NCBI GenBank assembly: GCA_009695205.1
Contig: SIBK01000053.1
Location: 1 to 32,079 of the forward strand
DNA: 32,079 nt
From: Pedosphaera sp.
GTDB taxonomy: Bacteria; Verrucomicrobiota; Verrucomicrobiia; Limisphaerales; UBA9464
Direction: 5' to 3'
The translations under genes and the position numbers were made by a program. The notes beneath the pieces were generated by a model. The model saw only the letters and a list, made by a program, of their open reading frames with translations, was not told where the DNA came from and made no database searches. Positions 1-7,716 of this stretch are shown piece after piece (position 1 is the stretch's first letter; each line of letters opens with the position of its first letter).

Positions 1-2
1 AA

Positions 3-163
3 AAGTTGGGAACCCTTTCGATGGTGGATGTACATCTGCCGACATCCGATGGCAGGAAGATCGTGTTATCGCGATGGACAGAACCCGAAGCCGAAGTGCA
101 ATTGCTGCTGTCCGCGTTGCGATTAAGCCTACCCAAACAGCCGCCACCATGCGTCACTTCAAG
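3..163 (+). mobile_element. C-terminal remnant of a probable IS1634/IS4-type transposase
   Basis: An open frame enters from the left edge and reads through residues such as VHLPTSDGRKIVLSRW and TEPEAEVQLLLSAL, ending in LSLPKQPPP. This 'T(D/E)GR ... TxPExExQLLL..L.L.LP.QPPP' pattern is what I recall from the C-terminal ends of IS4/IS1634-type transposases. After about position 163 the frame continues, but only as the antisense of the ABC transporter Walker A motif, up to a stop at 218. The natural transposase stop is therefore not seen, and the real edge of the element is somewhere near 160-170. Only the 3' end of the element can be in this window. The family assignment is from memory of the motif and is moderate; that a foreign coding end abuts the ABC gene is seen directly. 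Confidence 0.55.
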
Positions 164-1408
164 TCAGGCGACAGTGCTCTTTCCGCTGCCCGTGGGGCCG
201 ACAATGCTGATCACCTGACCCGGTTTGGCGCTGAACGAGATGTCCGCCAGCGTGTCGTTCCGGCCCGAATAGGTGAAATGGACACCTTCGAAAACGATCC
301 CGCCGGCGATCCGTCCGTACTCTTTGGCGCCGGGAGCATCCTGGGTGTCGGGTTGTGTATCCAGCAGTTCAAAGGTGCTTCTCAGGCTTATAAACAGATC
401 CTGCAAGGAGCCGATGGTAAAGCTGATCGTTTCCAGTGGTTTGTAGATTGCGGCGATGTAGGCGATCACCACCAGCAATTGACCGACGGTCATCTGCCCC
501 TGGATAACGCGTTGGGCGCTGATTCCCAGCACCACGGTCGAGCTGATCGCCGTAATCATGTTGATGACCAGGGAGAAGAGGGTCTGCCGGATGGTCACCT
601 GGACGCGCGCCTCGACGGCGTTGGTGGTCTGATCGCGAAACCGCCGATATTCATGGCCCTCGCGCCCGAAGGCCACGATGACTCGCATCATCGAAATGCT
701 TTCGTGGATGACAGCGAGCGACTCGGCCTCCATGGCCCGGACCTTGCCCAATCGCTCCTGGATGTGGGTGGCATAAAAGCCGACCGAATAATAGAGAAAC
801 GGGACAACAGAAAGAGAAGAGAGCGCCAGCGTCGAATCGATTTGGTAACAAATCCAGATCATGCCAATGAGGGTCAGGCCACTTTCCGCCACCATTGGAG
901 CGGTCATGATCAGCCCCGCCGGGGCGCCACCCTGGCTATTGATCATGTAGATGATCATCCCGGACTGGCGGCGGTCGTGAAACGCCAGGGACATTCGTTG
1001 GGCGTGTAGAAAGAGATAACTCCGGAAATCGAGCGTGATCCATTGGGTTATCTGGGTGTTGACGTAGTTGGTCATTACATGAAGGCCATTGACCAAAATG
1101 GCGATAATGAGCCCGCCGGAAACCGCGAGGGTCAGGAGCCAGGAGCGGTTGTGCGCCACCGGACCCAGGATCGAGGTCAGTCTCGAGGAAAGCGGGCGCT
1201 GCCCGAGCACGTTGTCGATCAGAATCTTGAGCGGCCAGGGAGCCAGGAGATTTACCAGCGTCGATAGAACGGTGATGACGACGGATGCCAGGGCAAGCCG
1301 CCAGTGCGGTCGCAGGTACCGGAACACCCGGTAAATATATTCGAGGGGAATGGTCCTTTTTGGCTCCGCATTTTTCTGAGTGTGACGGTGAACGGCTGCT
1401 CTTGCCAA
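164..1408 (-). pseudogene. ABC exporter (MsbA/MDR type), truncated inside the ATP-binding domain
   Basis: This encodes a fused permease-ATPase half-transporter of the multidrug/lipid exporter family. The first ~330 residues form the six-helix ABC membrane domain (for example ALASVVITVLSTLVNLLAPW near residue 40 and the coupling stretch REGHEYRRF near 255). The nucleotide-binding domain begins at about residue 365 (GGIVFEGVHFTYSG) and reaches the Walker A motif GPTGSGKST, then stops two codons later. Intact members are about 580-600 residues, so the Q-loop, signature motif, Walker B and H-loop are all missing and the product cannot hydrolyse ATP. The lost part is replaced by the transposase-like sequence on the left. 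The start is a TTG at 1406-1408, chosen because no in-frame ATG precedes the membrane domain; it is uncertain. An ATG at 1419-1421 is out of frame. Confidence 0.8.
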
Positions 1409-1659
1409 AGGTTATCCATTGTTCCACCCGGGCAGCACACGTTGCGGCGACGCCGCGCCAGCGAAGGCAGGTCGGTCGGGTCCGGACGATTTTAGAATCT
1501 CAAGACAAGGCCATATGTCTGTTTCACCGAATGGGGGGAAACCTGGCCATCGAAGAACAAGACGTTGGCCTTCTACCGATGCTTGAATGGGACCCTGCTT
1601 GGTTCAAGGGTTAAGAGCTGCGGGTGATCGGTCAGAGAGATTTGATTTAGACAAGGTGT

Positions 1660-2595
1660 TCAGGCGTTCGGTTGCGTCCAACTCCCACCCTGCTCCCGTG
1701 TTGTCAAGGCGGTTTCTCCCGGGCGCTCGCTGGGTGACCATCGTTCACCCGCGCGGAGGACTGCGTGGGGTTGTTGGAGGCGACGGCAGCCCGCGACAAA
1801 TTCATCCGATGTTTCCGTGTTAAAGGCAAACATCTCATGATGACACGGGATGACCCATTTTGCATTGATGTCGTGTGCGAGCCGGGCCGCTTCGCGACCC
1901 CAAAGGTTTCCAGAAACCCGGCGCTCCGGCCGTCGACCATTGATGGGCAGCAATGCCACCGTGACTTGATGCGGCAGTACTCGGTCTTCGATTCCCGGGT
2001 ACAGGATCGTGTCGCCGCTATGATAAAGACTCCACGCGCCGAATCGGACGACGTAACCGAGATAGCGGTGACGCCCGGTGGCATCCACCTCGAGATTTTC
2101 GTGCGCCGCTGGGATTCCGTAAAACGCGAATGCGCCCAATTGCAGGGATTCTCCGGAATCGATGCATGCAAGGCGTTCGGGTTTCACCCCGAGCCGTTGT
2201 GCGGCGAATTCCCGATTGGCAGACGGCACCAGGACATGGATAGCGGGATTCGCTTCGAGAATTGGAAGCAACGTTTCCGAGTCCAGATGATCCGTATGAT
2301 TGTGGCTCGAGGTCACAACTTCGACGAATCCGAGGTATTCCGGTGCGACGACTCGATCTGACATCCGCACGTGCGGCTTGTCTGTGGCGGCATACTTTCG
2401 GGTGAGGGAATCGGATAAATACGGATCCAAAAGACAGAAGTGTCCCTGCCAGTGCAGCAGGAACCCGCTTTGGCCCAGCCACCAGAGGTGGAATGACGCT
2501 CCAGAGCCTCGGACTGCCGCCACATCCGCTCGAAATGCGTCTCCTTGCAACGCGGGTTGAATCATGATGTCTCGGACGCGTTCAGCTTTATCCAT
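1660..2595 (-). CDS. UlaG-like MBL-fold metallo-hydrolase
   Basis: A 311-residue metallo-beta-lactamase-fold hydrolase of the UlaG/L-ascorbate-6-phosphate lactonase-like group. The metal-binding motif is HNHTDH (H98, H100, D102, H103), preceded by the strand that places an early aspartate (LLDPYLSD). Later metal-site segments are HSGDT and the C-terminal CHHEMF. No signal peptide is seen, so it should be cytoplasmic. The substrate cannot be read from sequence. The ATG at 2593-2595 lies inside the last codons of the upstream methionine synthase gene: ATGGATAA is both the end of that gene and the start of this one, an 8-base overlap that points to translational coupling. A longer in-frame start at 2703 would bury much more of the upstream gene and is less likely. 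Confidence 0.85.
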   Translation of the reverse strand: MDKAERVRDIMIQPALQGDAFRADVAAVRGSGASFHLWWLGQSGFLLHWQGHFCLLDPYLSDSLTRKYAATDKPHVRMSDRVVAPEYLGFVEVVTSSHNHTDHLDSETLLPILEANPAIHVLVPSANREFAAQRLGVKPERLACIDSGESLQLGAFAFYGIPAAHENLEVDATGRHRYLGYVVRFGAWSLYHSGDTILYPGIEDRVLPHQVTVALLPINGRRPERRVSGNLWGREAARLAHDINAKWVIPCHHEMFAFNTETSDEFVAGCRRLQQPHAVLRAGERWSPSERPGETALTTREQGGSWTQPNA

Positions 2596-3634
2596 TCGGT
2601 AGACCAAGTTCTCGCCGGACAAGCCGGACTCCGGACACCATGGCTTGAAGTTTCTTCCGCGCTGCCCAACGTGCCGTCTGACTGAATCCACAATCCGGTG
2701 CAAATACCAACCGGTCCGGGGGTGCGAGCGTCACGCAGTGGCGGACACGGCGCGCCACGTCCTCTGCTGTTTCGATGTGGTAGTTTTTGACATCAATCAC
2801 TCCCACGGCGGCATCCATCCGTTTGGCGATCGCCGTGATCACCTCCAGTTCCGAAAATTCACGACTGGCCATCTCCACATGCATCTCGTCGCAGTGGAAA
2901 TCGAGGAAGGCAGGGAACATCGGGGCGACCTGCCGCGGGCCAATTGCCCGGGCCTTGTAGTTGCCAAAGCACAGATGCGTGCAAACGCGGGTCCGTCCCA
3001 CGACGGGTTCAACCGTGCGGTTGAAGATGTCCACAAATCGGCGTGGATCTTCCCGGTGCGCGTAGCAGCTCATGCTGGGTTCATCGACCGAGATCTCCCG
3101 GCAACCGGCCGCCACCAGATCGATCAGCTCCTGCTGCACCCAAGGCAGCAGAGCTTCGGTGAGCGCCCATCGATCGGAGTACTGGGCGTTTGGTAGCAGC
3201 CGCCCGCTGAGAGTGTACGGGCCGGGCACGGAGGCCTTGAGTGTTGCGTCCACCTTGTGGGCAATCCTCTGCAACCGTTGAAATTCGGCGACGGCTCCGA
3301 GGCCATGGGGAGCCGTCAGCGTTTCTGTTACCCGGTGCTTTCCTCTCTGATCGTGAGCGGGCGGACCAAACCGCCGGGGCGACGCTGTCTCAAGCTCAAT
3401 GCCCCGGAGGTAGCCGTAAAAGGAGAGATTGAAATCGAGTCGCGTCTGTTCGCCATCGGTTACCACATCCAAACCTGCCGCGAGTTGATCGTGGAGCGCC
3501 GTCGTGACGGCATCGTCCTGCAATTCCGCTAGATCATCCCCGCCGAACCGTTCAAGGTGGGCGGCCGAAAACTCGAGCCAACCGGGCAGCGGATAGGAAC
3601 CGATGACCGAGGTGCGCAGGGGAGACGAGTTCAT
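2588..3634 (-). CDS. Core methionine synthase (MetE catalytic-domain protein)
   Basis: A 348-residue protein equivalent to the C-terminal catalytic barrel of cobalamin-independent methionine synthase, without the N-terminal domain of the ~750-residue MetE. It opens with SVIGSYPLPGW, carries DEPSMSCY near residue 184, and has all four zinc ligands of the family: H220 and C222 (HLCFGNY), E254 (MHVE) and C315 (APDCGF). It should bind zinc and activate homocysteine or a related thiol. Known short 'core MetE' enzymes take the methyl group from methylcobalamin proteins rather than from folate. Whether this one does is inference. It is the middle gene of a minus-strand run: 25 bases after the SIS gene and overlapping the MBL-fold gene by 8 bases. 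The start is an ATG at 3632-3634 directly before the conserved N-terminus. Confidence 0.85.
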   Translation of the reverse strand: MNSSPLRTSVIGSYPLPGWLEFSAAHLERFGGDDLAELQDDAVTTALHDQLAAGLDVVTDGEQTRLDFNLSFYGYLRGIELETASPRRFGPPAHDQRGKHRVTETLTAPHGLGAVAEFQRLQRIAHKVDATLKASVPGPYTLSGRLLPNAQYSDRWALTEALLPWVQQELIDLVAAGCREISVDEPSMSCYAHREDPRRFVDIFNRTVEPVVGRTRVCTHLCFGNYKARAIGPRQVAPMFPAFLDFHCDEMHVEMASREFSELEVITAIAKRMDAAVGVIDVKNYHIETAEDVARRVRHCVTLAPPDRLVFAPDCGFSQTARWAARKKLQAMVSGVRLVRRELGLPNG

Positions 3635-3659
3635 GAGGTTTGAGAATGGAAGTTCTAGA

Positions 3660-4520
3660 TCAACCGCGGGGAGCGCTGCGCCGCCGCCGGGTGTTGGCCA
3701 CTGAGACGTTTTTTTTTGCCGATGTTCCTACGGAGTTTCTTGGCGGGCCGACCCGCTCATAGAGTTTAGCCAGTCGGTGCGCGTGTTCATCGTATGCCGC
3801 CTCGAACAGATCGCGAGCCCGATCCTTGCCGACCAGAGCCGCCGCGGTTAGCACTCGGGGTGGGGCCCCGGCGGCGGTGAGACGCAACGCGACTTCAGCT
3901 TTGATCGAATTGACGAGAAGACATCCGCCGACGGTCGATCCGGGCGAGACCGGTGTGTCGAGATCGGGGATTGGCACCATGGCATCCCCGACCGGCGCGC
4001 CGGTATCGAGGACCAGGTCGGAAAAATCCTGAAGCTTCCGGCCGTCCTCACGGGCGCTGCGGCTGGCCTCCGAATGCAGGCGGGAAAGGATCGCAACCAC
4101 ACGGACGCCGCGTTTCTGAAATTCCTCCGCCATTTCGATTGGGACGCGATTGCACCCACTGGACGAAATCACCAGGGCGGAATCCAGCGGTGACAAGTCG
4201 TAATTCCTGAGAATTCGTTCGGCCAGACCGCTCACATTTTCCAGGAACATCGCCTGGCGCTGACCATTCGCACCCACGACCAGATTGTGGAAACTGAGCG
4301 ACAGCTCGACAATCGGATTAAACCCAGGGAAAGAGCCGTAGCGTGGCCACATCTCCTCGACGAGGATGCGGCTGTGGCCGGAGCCAAAGCAATGGACCAT
4401 GCGCCCTCGCAGAATGGTTTCCGCGAACCAGTCTGCGGCCTTTTGGATCGCAGACTGTTGGGACGCCACCGTTTTCAACAACGTTGCGCAACGCTTCAGG
4501 TAGTCAGCACTCGGACTCAC
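3660..4520 (-). CDS. SIS-domain (phosphosugar-binding) protein
   Basis: A 286-residue single SIS-domain protein of the kind annotated as sugar isomerase domain-containing (SIS_2-like). The phosphosugar-binding segments are visible: HCFGSGHSRILVEEMWPRYG near residue 43 and ISSSGCNRVPIEMAEEFQKRG near 125, followed by a nucleotide-like fold strand VRVVAILS. The C-terminus (about the last 25 residues) is basic and rich in Arg/Ser, perhaps disordered. The open frame extends upstream into the tRNA gene, so the far start at 4622 is impossible. The GTG at 4518-4520 places the product start just before the conserved helix (SADYLKRCATLL). A perfect 9-bp inverted repeat lies 4 bases upstream of this start. 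The sugar is unknown. It heads a run with core MetE and an MBL-fold hydrolase. Confidence 0.8.
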   Translation of the reverse strand: MSPSADYLKRCATLLKTVASQQSAIQKAADWFAETILRGRMVHCFGSGHSRILVEEMWPRYGSFPGFNPIVELSLSFHNLVVGANGQRQAMFLENVSGLAERILRNYDLSPLDSALVISSSGCNRVPIEMAEEFQKRGVRVVAILSRLHSEASRSAREDGRKLQDFSDLVLDTGAPVGDAMVPIPDLDTPVSPGSTVGGCLLVNSIKAEVALRLTAAGAPPRVLTAAALVGKDRARDLFEAAYDEHAHRLAKLYERVGPPRNSVGTSAKKNVSVANTRRRRSAPRG

Positions 4521-4524
4521 AGAG

Positions 4525-4549
4525 CTCAAGGGTAGTTGTAACCCTTGAG
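4525..4549 (-). promoter_or_regulatory. Perfect 9-bp inverted repeat between tRNA-Ser and the SIS gene
   Basis: CTCAAGGGT (4525-4533) and ACCCTTGAG (4541-4549) are exact reverse complements with a 7-base loop. The element is 4 bases upstream of the SIS gene's GTG start and 45 bases downstream of the tRNA 3' end. No T-run follows on the minus strand, so a simple intrinsic terminator for the tRNA is not well supported. An operator, an RNA processing hairpin, or a structure that hides the start codon are all open. Confidence 0.5.
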
Positions 4550-4594
4550 GGGCGGAAGCCGCAATGCGGGACGATCCGGCAGTGAAGGGGGAGT

Positions 4595-4683
4595 TGGCGG
4601 AGAGAGAGGGATTCGAACCCACGGTGGGGATTAGCCACGCACGCTTTCCAGGCGTGTGCCTTAAACCACTCAGCCATCTCTCC
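4595..4683 (-). tRNA. tRNA-Ser (anticodon GGA)
   Basis: Read on the minus strand, the gene starts GGAGAGATGGCTGAGTGG and ends with TCTCTCC, discriminator G and an encoded CCA (CCA at 4597-4595). The 7-bp acceptor stem GGAGAGA/TCTCTCC pairs fully. The anticodon stem CACGC/GCGTG encloses CTGGAAA, giving anticodon GGA, which reads UCC/UCU serine codons. A long variable arm (GTGG/CCAC) is typical of class II tRNAs. The T loop is TTCGAAT; its stem GTGGG/CCCTC has one T-T mismatch. It stands between the sufE-tatD pair and the SIS-metE-MBL genes, all on the same strand. Confidence 0.95.
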
Positions 4684-4696
4684 GCCTTGAGGTTCC

Positions 4697-4725
4697 AATG
4701 TGGGAAACGGCTTTGATTGTGGCAA
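4697..4725 (-). promoter_or_regulatory. Weak candidate promoter for tRNA-Ser
   Basis: On the minus strand TTGCCA (5 of 6 matches to the -35 consensus) is followed after 17 bases by CACATT (3 of 6 matches to -10), ending 13 bases before the tRNA 5' end. Spacing and place are right, the -10 is poor. Confidence 0.3.
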
Positions 4726-4884
4726 CTGGATTTTGCATCAACCTTCGGGACGAAATTCTCCGTCCGGTTACTGATTCGGTTCGGGGCTGCGCTGGATCGG
4801 GGCTCCCAATAGGGGTAGGCACGCTAGGAATCCTTGTCGTGTGATCGTGCTCGTCGGTGATTTGAAGAAGTGACTGTTGGTGCG

Positions 4885-5751
4885 TCACTCGAACAGGCGA
4901 TGGAAGTTGGCTTCAACCTGGAGAGCCAGCGATTCAAGTGAGTCTCCCAGTTCAATCGCCAAACCCAGAACGATGGCCGGCAGATTCGCGGGGTGATTGA
5001 TGGGGTTGCCTTTCGAATCAAGGCCAGGGTGTGAGTTGCACTCCGCCGGAGGGAGCTGATCGGGTGCGTCGGTCTCGACGAGCAGGCGCTCACGAGGGAT
5101 CTGCCGGAATGTTGCCCGATGTCTCTCCTTTCGCGGATGAAGAAAATAACCCGGGAAGCTGAAGTACGCACCCAACTGGACGAGGGGACGCACGAGTTCG
5201 ACGGGGCCGCCGAAGCTGTGTAGTAGGAATCCACGTGAGGGGCGGGGATGTGACTGGAGCAATTCGAAAAGGCGTCCCCAAGCCTGTAGACAATGGATGC
5301 TGATTGGAAGGTTTCGCTCCGCTGCAATCCCTAGTTGCTCAAGGAACACAGGCTCCTGGGGTTCGTACGGCAGCCCTGGCTTCCAACAGTCCAGCCCGAT
5401 CTCACCGATCGCTCCGGGCCCTGAGTTCAAGTGCTCGATGAGAACTTCCCGCCAGCGTGCAGTCCGCTCACCGACGTGCCAGGGATGATACCCAAAACTG
5501 GGAATCACTTCGGGGTGCTTCAGCGCGAGCTCCCGCACCGTTGGCCAATCGCCCTCGCACGAACCATTGACGACCATCCGCACGACACCGGCGGCTCGCG
5601 CTGCGTTAATCAATTCCTCCTGACGTCCCTCAAACCGCGCGTCCTGCAGATGATTGTGTGCGTCGTAGAATCGCAATCCGGCGGCGAAGACCGGTTCGAT
5701 CGGAGCGTTTGGAGCCGCATGGGAGCGGGCCCTGGGGAAAGCGGGATTCAC
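4885..5751 (-). CDS. TatD-family metal-dependent hydrolase (first copy)
   Basis: A 288-residue amidohydrolase-fold protein of the TatD deoxyribonuclease family. Family motifs appear in order: DAHNHLQD (the HxH metal pair) near residue 30, GYHPWH near 86, GEIGLD near 116, SIHCLQAW near 151, LLHSFGG near 175 and VETDAP near 226. TatD proteins are metal-dependent 3'-5' exonucleases or related hydrolases of the cytosol; the exact substrate here is not shown. The start is GTG at 5749-5751, overlapping the sufE stop codon by 4 bases (GTGA), so the two genes are probably co-translated. The first ~25 residues are an extension before the family N-terminus. A second TatD gene is at 29053-29865. Confidence 0.85.
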   Translation of the reverse strand: MNPAFPRARSHAAPNAPIEPVFAAGLRFYDAHNHLQDARFEGRQEELINAARAAGVVRMVVNGSCEGDWPTVRELALKHPEVIPSFGYHPWHVGERTARWREVLIEHLNSGPGAIGEIGLDCWKPGLPYEPQEPVFLEQLGIAAERNLPISIHCLQAWGRLFELLQSHPRPSRGFLLHSFGGPVELVRPLVQLGAYFSFPGYFLHPRKERHRATFRQIPRERLLVETDAPDQLPPAECNSHPGLDSKGNPINHPANLPAIVLGLAIELGDSLESLALQVEANFHRLFE

Positions 5752-6170
5752 GAGGCGCCACGGACGAATGATTGGGCAAAATCGTGGATCTTTTTGCGTA
5801 TTCGCCAGAGAGTGCGCCGACGGTTTTCGGCAAGCTGCGGCATTAATCCCAATTCAGTCAGCACCGCCGGGGCCTCACGCACCACCGCCTCTGGAGTCTC
5901 ACCGCTATACAAATCGCACAGCAATCCCCCAATGGCTTTCAAGGATACCGCGTCGGAATCCGTCCGAAACCAGCATCGATCCTCGCGATACTCGGGCACC
6001 AACCAGATGCGGACGCGACAACCCTCCACCCGGAACGGGTCGATTCGAAATTCATTCGGCAACAGCGGACGATTTTTCGCGGCCTCCACAATGGCTGCGA
6101 AGCGAGATTGCGCATCCGGAATCGCCCGATACTTCTCGATCAACTGCCGTTGCCGCTCAGCAAAATCCAT
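5748..6170 (-). CDS. sufE: SufE-family cysteine desulfurase activator
   Basis: A 140-residue SufE-like sulfur acceptor. It takes the persulfide sulfur from a cysteine desulfurase (SufS-type) and passes it to the Fe-S scaffold. The acceptor cysteine is C51 in RVEGCRVRIWL, matching the family GCxSxVW region, and the length equals that of typical SufE (~140). ATG at 6168-6170 is chosen; a GTG codon directly before it is also in frame. It is the first gene of a two-gene unit with TatD (4-base overlap) and diverges from the ECF sigma gene over a 127-base gap. No suf cluster partners are in the window. Confidence 0.85.
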   Translation of the reverse strand: MDFAERQRQLIEKYRAIPDAQSRFAAIVEAAKNRPLLPNEFRIDPFRVEGCRVRIWLVPEYREDRCWFRTDSDAVSLKAIGGLLCDLYSGETPEAVVREAPAVLTELGLMPQLAENRRRTLWRIRKKIHDFAQSFVRGAS

Positions 6171-6297
6171 CACGGATAGATCCTGCCGCTACGCGCAGGG
6201 CGGCTGTCAATCCTCGGGGAATGCTCCTCAGCCTTGCTTCAGAGACGGGTTTCGCTGTAACCCTGTCCCTCGCCGGGAGTCACTTGTCTCGGAAAAT

Positions 6298-6894
6298 GTG
6301 GAAGCGACGCTCAGTATTGAATCCCCGACTTTCGACGTTCCGGCTTGCCTGGTGCGAGTGCGGGCGCGAGACGACGCCGCAGCACGGGATTTGGTTCAAC
6401 ATCTTCACCCGCTGATTGTTAAGATTGTCCGGGCGCATCTTCCCCGCCGAACCGCTGAAGAGGATCTCGTGCAAATGGTACTGACAAAAATCTTTACTCG
6501 CCTGGATCAATTCCGAGGGGCGGTACCCTTCGAGCACTGGGTGTCGCGGGTTGCCGTGAATACGTGCCTGTCGGAACTCAATCGCCAACGGATACGTCCG
6601 GAATGGCGTTGGTCTGACCTGAGTGTAGATGAGGAACGAGTGGTGCAAAATCTTGCAGCGCAGGAGGCGGATTTGGACGAGAGTGATGCCGAGGCAGCAC
6701 GGGAATTGGTGCAGCGGGTCTTGAATCTGTTGGAGCCAGCCGACCGACTCGTGATTACCTTGCTGCACTTGGAAGGCAAATCAGTGGACGAGGTCCGGGC
6801 TCTCACCGGATGGAGCCGTCCGCTCGTTAAGGTGCGGGCCTTCCGCGCCCGGCAAAAAATGAAGCGTCAGTTGGATCGGTTTGCGAAGGAATAA
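6298..6894 (+). CDS. ECF-type RNA polymerase sigma factor
   Basis: A 198-residue sigma-70 family protein with regions 2 and 4 only. Region 2 runs from about residue 30 to 100 and includes AEEDLVQMVLTKIFTRLDQF and the promoter-melting segment HWVSRVAVNTCLSELNRQR. Region 4 is at about 140-195 (LNLLEPADRLVITLLHLEG, then the helix-turn-helix VDEVRALTGWSRPLVKVRAF). The frame stays open far upstream, but that part is antisense to tatD and sufE. GTG at 6298-6300 is the likely start. It is followed after 5 bases by a small one-helix membrane protein and then a CnrX/Spy-like periplasmic protein, the usual arrangement of an ECF factor with its anti-sigma and sensor. It probably directs its own operon, including the CotH gene downstream; that is inference. 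Confidence 0.85.
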   Translation: MEATLSIESPTFDVPACLVRVRARDDAAARDLVQHLHPLIVKIVRAHLPRRTAEEDLVQMVLTKIFTRLDQFRGAVPFEHWVSRVAVNTCLSELNRQRIRPEWRWSDLSVDEERVVQNLAAQEADLDESDAEAARELVQRVLNLLEPADRLVITLLHLEGKSVDEVRALTGWSRPLVKVRAFRARQKMKRQLDRFAKE

Positions 6895-6899
6895 TTGTC

Positions 6900-7196
6900 A
6901 TGAAAATCAATGATCAGCAGCTCGACCGGCTCCTGCGCGCGGCGGCCAAAGCCCCAGGGCAGGCAATCGGTCCGCCGACCACCGCGGTGGAGTACCGGAC
7001 GCTGGCCGCCTGGCGATCTGCCACGACCGTCGATACGTTTGTCGGAATGCTTCCTTGGCTTCGCCGAGGCTTGTTCCTTTCGGGCACGGCCGCCGCATGC
7101 GCACTGGCGCTGGCCCTTTCCGCGGACCGCTCCGGAACGGTTGACGAGGAAATCGAAACCCCCGATGCCGTGTTCACCCTGGCTCTTTCCCGGTAA
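6900..7196 (+). CDS. Small one-helix membrane protein, candidate anti-sigma factor (CnrY-like position)
   Basis: A 98-residue protein with no domain I recognise by sequence alone. The N-terminal ~55 residues are hydrophilic and start with MKINDQQLDRLLRAAAKAP, a short amphipathic stretch of the type that binds ECF region 2/4. One hydrophobic helix follows at about residues 60-78 (GLFLSGTAAACALALALS), then a short acidic tail (VDEEIETPDA). Size, single helix, N-in topology and place directly after the sigma gene match CnrY-type anti-sigma factors (about 95 residues). There are 5 bases between the sigma stop and this ATG, so it is very likely co-translated. The anti-sigma role is inferred from context. 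Confidence 0.65.
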   Translation: MKINDQQLDRLLRAAAKAPGQAIGPPTTAVEYRTLAAWRSATTVDTFVGMLPWLRRGLFLSGTAAACALALALSADRSGTVDEEIETPDAVFTLALSR

Positions 7197-7210
7197 TCAA
7201 GGCGCACTCG

Positions 7211-7651
7211 ATGATTTCCGCTGCTCGCAAAACAGCTTTCGCATATTTGGTCGCCACGTTTCTCGCTGGCGGTGTGGCCGGTGCTGGGCTCGGCTACTAC
7301 CGTGGCCGGCAGCCCGTCTTCCGCCCCCCGAGCCCGGACGCCATGCTGGAAAAGTCACGAACCCGGTTGATCACCGACTTGGGGCTTACCGAGGAGCAGT
7401 TGCAGAAAATCGATCCGATTCTCAAGGAGCGCGCGGCCGCCCTTAAAAAGGCCCGGAACGAATCGATGCAACAATTTCGCACCCTGATGGATCAGTACCA
7501 TCAGCAGGTGGCCGCACTGCTAACTCCAGATCAACAACTCAAATATGAAGCCCGGCGGCAAGAGCGGGAAAAGAAATGGCGTCCGGATGGCCCCGGCGAG
7601 CACGGACCTCGTGAACACGGTCATGGTGCGCTTCCTCCGCCCCCTAAATAG
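7211..7651 (+). CDS. Membrane-anchored periplasmic LTXXQ/heavy-metal-resistance-type protein (CnrX/Spy-like)
   Basis: A 146-residue protein with an N-terminal hydrophobic anchor (residues ~8-28, FAYLVATFLAGGVAGAGLGY) and a helical, highly charged periplasmic domain. Two LTXXQ-type motifs bracket the helical hairpin: LTEEQLQKI near 58 and LTPDQQLKY near 104. This is the layout of the Spy/CpxP and CnrX/Metal_resist proteins. The C-terminal tail is rich in histidine and glycine (EHGPREHGHG), which could bind metal. CnrX-type proteins sense Ni/Co or Cu and control an anti-sigma factor of the CnrY type. The order sigma, one-helix protein, this gene fits that model. Ligand and role are not proven by the sequence. 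Confidence 0.75.
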   Translation: MISAARKTAFAYLVATFLAGGVAGAGLGYYRGRQPVFRPPSPDAMLEKSRTRLITDLGLTEEQLQKIDPILKERAAALKKARNESMQQFRTLMDQYHQQVAALLTPDQQLKYEARRQEREKKWRPDGPGEHGPREHGHGALPPPPK

Positions 7652-7716
7652 TTCTGTCGTTGCCAATGGGTACTGAAACTGATCTCAATTCAAACGGTTC
7701 GACATTTTCTCCTCAA

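Noticed and set aside
74..1009. 311-residue open frame on the plus strand
   Set aside because: It is antisense to the ABC exporter, whose membrane-domain sequence and Walker A motif are clear.
5431..6297. 289-residue N-terminal extension of the sigma factor
   Set aside because: It is the antisense of tatD and sufE; the sigma family begins after 6298.
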